20,524 nt of DNA, taken from positions 1 through 20,524 of the forward strand of contig QEXZ01000013.1 of the NCBI GenBank assembly GCA_003160755.1, in the 5' to 3' direction. Below the pieces are notes generated by a model. That model was given only the letters and a program-made list of their open reading frames with translations. It ran no database searches and was not told the origin of the DNA. Below are positions 15,220 to 20,524 of the stretch, piece after piece; position 1 is the first letter of the stretch; every line of letters begins with the position of its first letter. A program made the translations under genes and the position numbers. This stretch comes from Methanomicrobiales archaeon (lineage in GTDB: Archaea; Halobacteriota; Syntropharchaeia; Alkanophagales; Methanospirareceae).

Positions 15220-15290
15220 TGTTGACACGGATTAACGCAGATTAACACAGATGAAAAAATCAGTGTAAATCTGCGTCTTAAATAGGCAGT
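15220..15290 (+). repeat. Dispersed repeat R1, copy c (short)
   Basis: TGTTGACACGGATTAACGCA and GTGTAAATCTGCGTCTTAAA are the left and right arms of R1, separated by a short AAAAAA loop, so the unit is a shortened R1 hairpin. It follows the frhB-like gene and could act as a transcription terminator there. Confidence 0.7.
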
Positions 15291-15337
15291 AGTTGACACG
15301 GTCGAAGTTTTTAGTGAAATTGTGAAGTCCTTAAATT

Positions 15338-15443
15338 CCACCGCAGAGCACACAGAAGATAGCGGTTTAGAGGTTTGGATGTTTAGCTAACGAGCTGAAC
15401 CGCTAATAAACTAAACCTCTAATTTCGCGCTCTCTGCGGTGAT
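15338..15443. repeat. Palindromic intergenic element with CCACCGCAGAG ends
   Basis: Terminal inverted repeat CCACCGCAGAGC (15338-15349) and GCTCTCTGCGGTG. Inside there is a second level: AGCGGTTTAGAGGTTT against AACCGCT and AAACCTCTAA. Similar inner words occur in the insertion inside R1 copy b (10755-10818). It lies in the gap between the convergent frhB-like and gatC genes; nothing else is seen in 15194-15474. Confidence 0.6.
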
Positions 15444-15474
15444 AAAGCACTATTTTTAAGATAATGGATTTACA

Positions 15475-15756
15475 TTACAGCATTCTCGGGCTTTTGAAAT
15501 ACCCCCTCTCTTTCTTTGGGGCATTCCGCAGCACTTCCGACTGACTTAAACCCTCCTTCGGTTCGTCTTCCCTTACCACGTCTTTTATTCCAATTACGTT
15601 ATATGTGGGCGCTACATCTTCAGTGTCTAATTCATCCAGCACGGCGAAATAATCTAATATCGAGCTCAATTGCTTCTCAAATAGTTCCTTCTCTGTTTCA
15701 CTCAACTCTATCCTTGCCAACCATCCTATATGCTGTATCTCATCTTTTCGTAGCAT
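15475..15756 (-). CDS. gatC: Asp-tRNA(Asn)/Glu-tRNA(Gln) amidotransferase subunit C
   Basis: 93 residues from ATG 15756 (an in-frame extension to 15792 adds a Cys-rich, unlikely dozen). LRKDEIQHIGWLARIELSE, the LDYFAVLDELDTEDVAPTYN helix-turn and VREDEPKEGLSQSEVLRNAP through GYFKSPRML are the standard GatC signatures. GatC wraps around GatA and GatB and helps the complex turn mischarged Asp-tRNA(Asn) or Glu-tRNA(Gln) into the amide form. In many genomes gatA follows directly; here the 3' side is a repeat and then a convergent gene, so gatA and gatB are elsewhere. It diverges from the accessory zone starting near 15.88 kb. Confidence 0.9.
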   Translation of the reverse strand: MLRKDEIQHIGWLARIELSETEKELFEKQLSSILDYFAVLDELDTEDVAPTYNVIGIKDVVREDEPKEGLSQSEVLRNAPKKERGYFKSPRML

Positions 15757-15879
15757 AAACTTTTTTGCTCCGCAAAAACCTTTACAAAACACTTTTTCTT
15801 TTTACAAAAGAAAACCTGTGCTAAAAGAAAAAACTATATGTTTCTTTTCTTGCTTGACCTTCCTCTTTGGATTTGGAAA

Positions 15880-15935
15880 GTTTTTATATCTATAAATAAA
15901 GTATTATAGTAGTATGTGCTTGTAGAGGTTGTATG
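15880..15935 (+). promoter_or_regulatory. Duplicated promoter and leader, copy 1
   Basis: TTTTTATATC (TATA), then CTATAA and TTATAG (15890-15895 and 15904-15909, an 8-base-spaced inverted repeat), then AGAGGTTG and ATGAGCAAAGAAGA. The same block, about 85 percent alike by eye, stands before the ribbon-helix-helix gene at 20061. Here it leads into a frame that is soon meaningless, so it is a severed promoter. Confidence 0.65.
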
Positions 15936-15954
15936 AGCAAAGAAGATAGGGATA

Positions 15955-16101
15955 GTGAAGAAAATAATGGAAGGGATAAAAATTTCTATCGACATACACG
16001 ATTGGATGTACTACGGCGACATAGACGACGAGATGGTTCTGGGTACGCAACCAAAAAACGGCACCTCCTATGCATACAAGTTTGCAACTGTCAACGCATA
16101 G
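15955..16101 (+). pseudogene. Transposase fragment (DDE type)
   Basis: In this frame one reads KISIDIHDWMYYGDIDDEMV and then LGTQPKNGTSYAYKFATVNA before TAG. That is the region around the first catalytic Asp of archaeal DDE transposases related to ISH3/IS5-type elements (D-x-H-D-x-x-Y-Y-G followed by a GT-K-GTS strand). Only about 45 residues survive, with neither end of the protein nor the other catalytic residues. It is fused directly to the copied leader, whose own start codon (15933) is in a different frame. A dead remnant; the exact IS family is uncertain. Confidence 0.6.
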
Positions 16102-16185
16102 ATTGGGAGAAAATACAGGATTTAAACTTATTAAGCGACTCTAATGGAAAAATAGTTTCATCTGAGGTACGTGTTTAGCTAACCA

Positions 16186-16390
16186 CAAGATTACGCAGAT
16201 TTTCACAAGAAAACAGAAAATAAATTATGGACACAGATTAACGCTTGTGGGCTCTGCCCACATTCCCGCAAGCCCGGAAAGGGCTTAATTAACACAGATG
16301 ATAAGAATCAACACGGTTAAACTAAAATAAATCTGCGTAAATCAGTGTAAATCCGTGTCTTAAATAGAAAGAAGCTATACTTTATATACA
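16186..16390 (+). repeat. Dispersed repeat R1, copy d (full length, with hairpin insert)
   Basis: Collinear with the reverse complement of 6921-7098: ACCACAAGATTACGCAGATT at one end, ATAAATTATGGACACAGATT and GGTTAAACTAAAATAAATCT in the middle, and GTGTCTTAAATAGAAAGAAG to CTTTATATAC at the other end. It differs by a foreign insert at about 16245-16286. It fills the gap between the transposase fragment and the inverted-repeat arm at 16392. Confidence 0.8.
16246..16286. repeat. Twin-hairpin insert inside R1
   Basis: Two perfect short palindromes: TGTGGGCTCTGCCCACA (16246-16262) and AAGCCCGGAAAGGGCTT (16270-16286). R1 copy a has no such sequence at the equivalent place, so this is a secondary insertion of a GC-rich palindromic mini-element. 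Confidence 0.6.
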
Positions 16391-16391
16391 A

Positions 16392-16516
16392 CGAGAAAAT
16401 ATTATGAGGATGTAAAACCTAAAATGCAAATCTAACCAATATATCCTGTGTAGTATTATCTTCTTGTGTTAATCTCGTGAAATCTCGTGGTTTTTTTTTC
16501 GTCTCAGCTAAACACA
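16392..16516 (+). repeat. Left arm of a 120-bp inverted repeat
   Basis: From CGAGAAAATATTATGAGGAT to GTCTCAGCTAAACACA. Its reverse complement is at 20404-20524, about 85 percent alike by eye. The inner end runs into the start of the hydrolase remnant. Confidence 0.8.
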
Positions 16517-17255
16517 TACCATCTGAGAAAGTAGAACCTGATACCACTTACGGTGAGGCGGTGGAATGTTATAAAATTAGGTACCTCAGTGATGAATTAG
16601 AAGTTGTTGGATTCATATTAAAACCAAAAGATGAAGATCAAAAATTCCCGGTAATAATTTACAACCGAGGAGGGAATCGTGAATTCGGTAAAATTGACGT
16701 GTCAACGTTAGAATATCTCTTCTATCTATCTTCAAATGGCTACGTGGTATTGGCTTCTCAATATAGAGGGAATGACGGCGGGCAGGGGAAGGAAGAATTC
16801 GGAGGCAGTGATATCAACGACGTTCTGAATTTGATTCCCCTAGCTGAAAGTATTTCCTTTATGGACGCTGACAGAATTGTAATGTTGGGATTTTCTCGTG
16901 GCGGTCATTAGACGAGTTAGGTAAACCTTATGAGTTAGTGATCTATCCTAAAGGAGGCCATGGATTAAAAGAACAAGCAGTGGATAGAAATCGTAGAATT
17001 TTCGAATGGTTTGAAAAGTACATACCAACCCCTCCAACTCCAGCACCTACTCCTACAGTTGCTACCTCTCCAACAACTCCACCAATAGCACCAACCTTAA
17101 CTGTAACACCAACGGCAACCCCGACCCAAATGACAAGTCCAACAGCAACGCCTACATCAGTACCCGCTGCAGAAGCACCTGAAGAACCAGGATTCGGAGG
17201 AGTATTCGCAATCGCAGGATTATTGGCAGTAGCATATCTTTTGAGAAGGAAATGA
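16477..17255 (+). pseudogene. Decayed secreted S9/alpha-beta hydrolase with PGF-CTERM tail
   Basis: Two frames make one broken gene. The first part has GFILKPKDEDQKFPVIIYNR, GGNREFGKI, GYVVLASQYRGNDGG and IVMLGFSRGG, where the Ser is the nucleophile of prolyl-oligopeptidase-type hydrolases. It ends in a stop at about 16911. The second frame begins LDELGKPYELVIYPKGGHGL, the segment with the catalytic His, which normally comes 100 or more residues later, so a deletion plus frameshift removed the middle. The C-terminus is a Thr/Pro-rich stalk (about 17020-17160) followed by EEPGFGGVFAIAGLLAVAYL and LRRK, a PGF-CTERM signal cut by archaeosortase A for lipid anchoring outside the cell. The N-terminus has no signal peptide; it has been replaced by the repeat at 16392-16516. 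Confidence 0.7.
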
Positions 17256-17287
17256 AGTGGCACGGCTGGGGCTTTAGGTGCAAAGCC

Positions 17288-17383
17288 AGCGTGGCGCATC
17301 GCAGTACACCACTGCAAATTTTTCGGGGGGGGAGGGTGCAATTTGCAAGGTGCAATTGATTTTGCGGTGATGCGGTGGCGGTG
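17288..17383. repeat. Single outlying unit of palindromic repeat R2
   Basis: GCGCATCGCAGTACACCACT, GCAATTTGCAAGGTGCAATTGATTTTGCGG split by eye into two conserved words, and GATGCGG match the R2 array at 19213-19946, some 1.9 kb away. It stands just after the hydrolase remnant. The remaining bases to 17520 show no gene. Confidence 0.75.
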
Positions 17384-17578
17384 TTTTTCCAATCCACCAC
17401 AACCACTATAACCCCTGCGATTAATGCCGATAGCTTAAAATGGCAATTGCGAGAGAGTATGCAAATTTTCGGATGTTCATATTCCAACCATTATAGCAGG
17501 GACCCAAGATACACTAAAATTTTTTATATCCAAAAACATATTTAAATTTTATAGCAAAAAATCTATCAAAAAACATAT

Positions 17579-17621
17579 CCCTTTTTATATCAAAAAGTAG
17601 ATACTTTGGTAGGTGGGAGCG
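17579..17621 (+). promoter_or_regulatory. Promoter and ribosome binding site of the three-gene cluster
   Basis: CTTTTTATATC around 17580-17590 is a TATA element, and GGTGGGAG about eight bases before ATG 17626 is the ribosome binding site. TTTTTATATC occurs also at 17520-17530 and CTATCAAAAAACATATCC between, giving short direct repeats that may bind an autoregulator. Confidence 0.45.
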
Positions 17622-17625
17622 AAAA

Positions 17626-18270
17626 ATGGAAATAGAAAGATATGAACCTTACCATATTGGTATTAAATTCGAGCCGGGGCATGACCTTGACAGATTATGG
17701 AGTAGAGTAAGAGAAGCATTGAAGACACGTGAATATGATATATCCAGAGAGCCACAATTTGAGTCACGTGTTGGAGTTGTGCCTTCAAGAGTTGTTATGG
17801 GTGTAAAAGGCAAAACAAATGTAGAGCTTAATTTTGTAGCGAGTGCACTTAACACAATTGGAGAAGAACCAAAAGATGTTAGTACGATATTCAAAGAAGT
17901 CGCTACTGACATACTTCCAAGTGAAGGGTATGACATGGATGTTGTTGTTTCTTTCTACGAAATTATTGCAAATGTAACAGTGAAGTCGGATGAAGAGCCA
18001 GTTGAAGTTTTGAATGAATCCACAAAACTAAATTTGGAGCCTTTAAAAGAACGTAGAGTGACCATAGCTGGGTTAAAAATTAATAATACATTTACATTGA
18101 GAGATAAAAATTACTTTACCGAAGTAATCATAGAACCGAGTCCAAGCAGCCCTCGTAATAGGTTTACAGTACATCTCATATACCGCTCAATGGATATAGA
18201 GGAAATTAGTTCCTTTCATGATAGAGTGGATGATTTAATTTCCAAAATAATTCAGTCATTAGGAGCATAA
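17626..18270 (+). CDS. Unknown protein, first gene of HicBA-like cluster
   Basis: 214 residues of mixed alpha/beta character that I do not recognise. It opens with YEPYHIGIKFEPGHDLDRLW and ends with FTVHLIYRSMDIEEISSFHD and a helix DDLISKIIQSLG; these two strand-rich ends with a middle HicB-sized portion suggest two similar domains. There is no signal peptide, membrane span or metal-binding cluster. A TATA element and ribosome binding site precede it, and the next gene begins seven bases after its stop, so it heads a small operon with a HicB-like and a HicA-like protein. It may be a third component (chaperone, repressor or sensor) of a toxin-antitoxin or defence unit. Unlike many broken genes nearby, all three genes here are intact. 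Confidence 0.6.
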   Translation: MEIERYEPYHIGIKFEPGHDLDRLWSRVREALKTREYDISREPQFESRVGVVPSRVVMGVKGKTNVELNFVASALNTIGEEPKDVSTIFKEVATDILPSEGYDMDVVVSFYEIIANVTVKSDEEPVEVLNESTKLNLEPLKERRVTIAGLKINNTFTLRDKNYFTEVIIEPSPSSPRNRFTVHLIYRSMDIEEISSFHDRVDDLISKIIQSLGA

Positions 18271-18277
18271 AATAAAA

Positions 18278-18862
18278 ATGGAATTGACGTTTCCTGCTAC
18301 TATGGATGGGGATATCGAAACTGGAGAAGTTAAAGGCACCATTAGAGAGGGAAAGGGTGCAGTCTATCGGGACATTGGAATAACTAAAAAAGCTGTAAGT
18401 CCTCTTGAAGTTGGAGAATATGAAAAATACTTGATACAGAGGTCTTTTACTGTCCCAACTACCGAAATAACACCTGCCCAGATTTCAGCAATTCTTGATC
18501 AAATAACTAAGAATATACTTGAAATTGAAGGGACGAGGGAACCTTATAGGTGGGAAAAAGAACCACCTTTGGAATTACAGAGAAGAGAAACTTTTAATAA
18601 GATTCGCCATGGTGAACAAATAATAAAACTAAAATCTCCGATAAATGTGGAATGGATGTTATCAGAGGAGGGATATTCACTTTACTATGAACCGTTAGAT
18701 ATATCAGTTTCTGCTCCTACTCTGGATGAATGTGAAGAAGATTTTCAGGAAGAGTTTAATGTACTATACGAGGTGTATGCAAAGGAGGTAGATGAAAAGC
18801 TGACAGTGGGTGCTCGAGAGCTTAAAAGAAAAATTTTAAATTTAGTGCTGGTAGAGCCGTAA
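18278..18862 (+). CDS. Protein with HicB-like C-terminal domain
   Basis: 194 residues. Residues about 123-170, SPINVEWMLSEEGYSLYYEP, then LDISVSAPTLDECEEDFQEE and FNVLYEVYA, follow the HicB antitoxin core pattern: strand, E/D-x-G-Y, strand, a P-x-L/L-D turn, S/T-x-x-E-A helix. The N-terminal 110 residues are unusual for HicB and not recognised; VPTTEITPAQISAILDQI may be a helical hairpin. It follows the unknown gene by seven bases and precedes the HicA-like gene by 10 bases, without clear ribosome binding sites, so it belongs to one transcript. By position it should be the antitoxin. The HicB relation is by eye and needs a profile search. Confidence 0.55.
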   Translation: MELTFPATMDGDIETGEVKGTIREGKGAVYRDIGITKKAVSPLEVGEYEKYLIQRSFTVPTTEITPAQISAILDQITKNILEIEGTREPYRWEKEPPLELQRRETFNKIRHGEQIIKLKSPINVEWMLSEEGYSLYYEPLDISVSAPTLDECEEDFQEEFNVLYEVYAKEVDEKLTVGARELKRKILNLVLVEP

Positions 18863-18872
18863 AAAACCCAAA

Positions 18873-19157
18873 ATGATTATTAAGGCAAGAAAAATAGATT
18901 CAGCTTTGACAGGAAAGGGTTTTATCAAGGAAGAAGGAAAGAAACATGTCTACTATATTCTTGTTGTTGGAGGAGAGAAAACTCTAATCCGTACAAAATT
19001 AAGTCACGGCAGTAAGGACTGCAATGATTACCTACTTTCTAAAATTCGTAATCAACTAAAATTTGATAAGAAAAAAGAGCTAATAGACTTTATTGACTGC
19101 ACAAAAACTCTAGAGGAATATGTAAGTATGTTGAAGGACAAATCAGAAATCTATTAA
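18873..19157 (+). CDS. HicA-like small protein, candidate toxin
   Basis: 94 residues. ALTGKGFIKEEGKKHVYYIL is the first helix and beta hairpin of the HicA/YcfA fold, with the His of GKKH at the place of the HicA catalytic His; RTKLSHGSKDCNDYLLSKIR corresponds to the second strand with PxH-x-K and the last helix. The C-terminal 25 residues (FIDCTKTLEEYVSMLKD) are an extra helix. Similar small proteins occur scattered in methanogens and other archaea next to different partners. It is the last gene of the 17626-19157 operon. A role as RNA-binding or RNA-cutting toxin is inferred from the fold and context. Confidence 0.6.
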   Translation: MIIKARKIDSALTGKGFIKEEGKKHVYYILVVGGEKTLIRTKLSHGSKDCNDYLLSKIRNQLKFDKKKELIDFIDCTKTLEEYVSMLKDKSEIY

Positions 19158-19212
19158 ATGCTTTCATTTGAGGGGTTGTAAAGGTAACTCAGGGTGCAAC
19201 TTTTATACTTTA

Positions 19213-19946
19213 TGTGCCACCCCCGCGTAGCACATCGCAGCCCGCCGTGCAAATTTTGCGACTGCAATTTGCGCGATGCAATTGATTTTGCGGAGGTGCG
19301 GATGCGGAGTTGGAGGCGTGGAGCGGAATGGAATGCCGCGTAGCACATCGCAGCCCACCATGCAAATTTTTCGGCGACTGCATTTGCAAGCTGCAATTGA
19401 TTTTGCGGTGCTGCTTTAAGTACCAACCCCACTTAGCACATCGCAACGCACCACGCAGCTTTTTCGGCGATGCCTTTGCAAGCTGCAATTGATTTTGCGG
19501 TGATGCGGAAGCGGAGTTGGAGGCGTGGCAGGCTTTGCACCTAAGCCCCCCTAACATTTAGCAGACTTTTAGATGCAAACCCCGCGTAGCACATCGCAGC
19601 CCACCGCGCAAATTTTTGGGCGAGTGCAATTGCGAACTGCAATTGATTTTGCGGTGCTGCGGTGCGATAGCGAAGCAGCGAAGTTGGAATGCGTGGAGTA
19701 CCCCACGTAGCGTAGCACCTCGCAACCCACCACGCAAATTTTTAAGCGGATTTTTTGGCGGTTGCAATTGCGAAGGTGCAATTGATTTTGCGGAGCTGCG
19801 GATGCGAAGTTGTGGGCGTGGAGCGGGCTTTAGATGCCAACCCCACGTAGCACCTCGCAGCCCACCATGCAGCTTTTTAAGCGAGTGCAATTTGCAAGGT
19901 GCAATTGATTTTGCGGAACTGCGGATGCGGAGTTGGTGCAGCGGAG
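19213..19946. repeat. Array of six palindromic R2 repeats
   Basis: Six units share GTAGCACATCGCAGCCCACC, a GCAAATTTTT or GCAGCTTTTT stretch, and GCAATTGATTTTGCGG (at 19278, 19393, 19485, 19639, 19778 and 19901). Spacing is 115, 92, 154, 139 and 123 bases, so neither regular nor in one reading frame. Each unit folds back on itself: CGCAGC, ACC and GCAAA on the left pair with TTTTGC, GGT and GCTGCG on the right, and CAATT pairs with AATTG at the tip. Long open frames on the minus strand are by-products. This fills 19158-20000. Confidence 0.85.
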
Positions 19947-20000
19947 AAAATGGAGGGGCTGGAGCGGAACGCCGCACATTCTTCGGCATCTCCGGAACAG

Positions 20001-20060
20001 AAAAATTTTTATACCTATAAATAAAGTATTATAGTAGTGTGTGCTTATAGAGGTAGTTTG
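20001..20060 (+). promoter_or_regulatory. Duplicated promoter and leader, copy 2, of the RHH gene
   Basis: TTTTTATACC (TATA), inverted repeat CTATAA/TTATAG (20015-20020 and 20029-20034), then AGAGGTAG as ribosome binding site before ATG 20061. Same block as 15880-15935. The inverted repeat just downstream of the TATA box is a good place for a repressor, so it may be the operator of the ribbon-helix-helix protein it precedes. Confidence 0.6.
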
Positions 20061-20366
20061 ATGAGCAAAGAAGAAAAAGCGGAAGCTAAAAAAGATAGGG
20101 CAGTAACATCCCTAAAGATAGACAATGAGCTGTGGAGGGATGTAAAGATAGAAGCGATAAAACAGGGTGAGAACCTATATGAGTTGGTAGAGCGGGCAGT
20201 GAGAAAAGAACTCGTTGCTTTGAGGGGAAAAGAGCGGGAAGATGAAGGCAAAGGCGAAGAAGGAGAAGGAGAGGGGAGGGATTATTATTCCGAAGGTTTA
20301 AGGGGTTTGTGGGGTTTCAAAAAAAGTGAAAGAGAAGTAGTAAAAGAAAATAAAGGGGAAAATTAG
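20061..20366 (+). CDS. Ribbon-helix-helix (CopG/Arc-like) DNA-binding protein
   Basis: 101 residues from ATG 20061, chosen for its ribosome binding site AGAGGTAG. After a charged N-terminus, AVTSLKIDNELWRDVKIEAI and KQGENLYELVERAVRKEL give the strand-helix-helix pattern of ribbon-helix-helix repressors (strand VTSLKID, turn around KQGENL). The tail is Gly/Glu/Arg-rich, low-complexity and probably disordered. Such proteins are often antitoxins or autoregulators of plasmid- or element-borne genes; no toxin partner is next to it in the window. The operator-like palindrome in its leader suggests self-control, and the second copy of that leader at 15880 suggests the element once had another gene in the regulon. 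Confidence 0.75.
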   Translation: MSKEEKAEAKKDRAVTSLKIDNELWRDVKIEAIKQGENLYELVERAVRKELVALRGKEREDEGKGEEGEGEGRDYYSEGLRGLWGFKKSEREVVKENKGEN

Positions 20367-20403
20367 TCTTTTCCATCCTTAATCTTGTAGTTACTTTTCG
20401 GGT

Positions 20404-20524
20404 GTGTGTTTAGCTGAGGCGAAAAAAACCACGAGATTTCACGAGATTAACACAAGAAGAGGGTACTATGCAGAAGATATTGGTTAGATTTACATTTTAT
20501 GTTTTACATCTTCATATTTTCTCG
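20404..20524 (-). repeat. Right arm of the 120-bp inverted repeat
   Basis: Reverse complement of 16392-16516: from TGTGTTTAGCTGAGGC through CCACGAGATTTCACGAGATT to TTTTCTCG at the window edge. It may continue beyond the window. With the left arm it brackets the hydrolase remnant, the HicBA-like trio, the R2 array and the RHH gene. Confidence 0.8.

Noticed and set aside
15933..16178. 81-residue ORF starting MSKEDRDSEENN.
   Set aside because: Only the first dozen residues resemble the RHH protein leader; the rest is an out-of-frame reading of a transposase fragment.
16943..17392. 149-residue minus-strand frame rich in Val/Gly repeats.
   Set aside because: It is the complement of the Thr/Pro-rich stalk of the hydrolase remnant, whose plus-strand reading ends in a clear PGF-CTERM signal.
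19213..19946. CRISPR array.
   Set aside because: Units are palindromic over almost their whole length, diverge from each other and have irregular spacing of 92-154 bases; there are no unique spacers and no cas genes.
19154..19989. Three long minus-strand open frames over the R2 array with a repeated peptide (KNLHGGLRCATRGW and variants).
   Set aside because: The repeated peptide jumps between reading frames from unit to unit, unit spacing is not a multiple of three, and no ribosome binding sites are seen. The palindromic DNA repeat explains it.
1..20524. tRNA or rRNA genes, including a tRNA integration target for the accessory zones.
   Set aside because: I saw no cloverleaf with conserved arms or rRNA-like conserved stretches on either strand; a tRNA search program could confirm this.

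Overview
The window looks like chromosomal DNA of an anaerobic euryarchaeon, most plausibly from the ANME-1/Syntrophoarchaeia-Archaeoglobi neighbourhood. The reasons are an archaeal-type carbon monoxide dehydrogenase (CdhA + CdhB) followed by an F420-type FrhB-like flavoprotein, a futalosine-pathway menaquinone operon (mqnE-mqnA-mqnC), an archaeal XPB helicase with its Bax1 nuclease, TATA-box promoters, and a PGF-CTERM surface-anchoring tail. The taxonomic call is inference; there is no rRNA or other marker in the window.

Layout. (1) 1-3300: an accessory zone with three genes, all on +. They encode a HEPN-like protein (28-684), a PD-(D/E)XK nuclease-like protein (1078-1527) and a GC-rich Apea-type HEPN protein (1903-3186, with an in-frame TAG after a better upstream start). 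Each gene is followed by a copy of the 3' end of bax1 in antisense: two are degenerate fragments and the third is bax1 itself. Integron attC-like hairpins follow the second and third genes, so the zone looks like a serial insertion hotspot or cassette array, possibly with defence cargo. (2) 3300-6795, minus: xpb and bax1, with a hicBA toxin-antitoxin pair between them. (3) 7099-9963, minus: mqnE-mqnA-mqnC, with a winged-helix regulator diverging at 10076-10693. (4) 10980-15193, plus: cdhA-cdhB-frhB-like, with two tiny ORFs at the junctions. (5) 15475-15756, minus: gatC. (6) 15.88-20.5 kb: a second accessory zone. It holds a duplicated promoter/leader, a transposase fragment, a decayed secreted S9/alpha-beta hydrolase gene with a PGF-CTERM tail, a three-gene cluster ending in HicB-like and HicA-like proteins, an array of six palindromic repeats, and a ribbon-helix-helix gene. 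Most of this zone is bracketed by about 120-bp inverted repeats.

How the genes work together. CdhA/CdhB form the Ni-Fe CO dehydrogenase component; the FrhB-like protein next to them would connect CO/CO2 redox chemistry to coenzyme F420. The mqn operon makes menaquinone precursors from chorismate, fitting an archaeon that uses a membrane quinone. XPB and Bax1 form a helicase-nuclease repair pair. Most intergenic gaps in the 6.8-16.4 kb part are filled by one dispersed repeat family (a roughly 180-bp imperfect palindrome with the word ACACAGATTAACGCAGATTA and relatives), in both orientations and with different secondary insertions. No rRNA, tRNA or CRISPR array was recognised.
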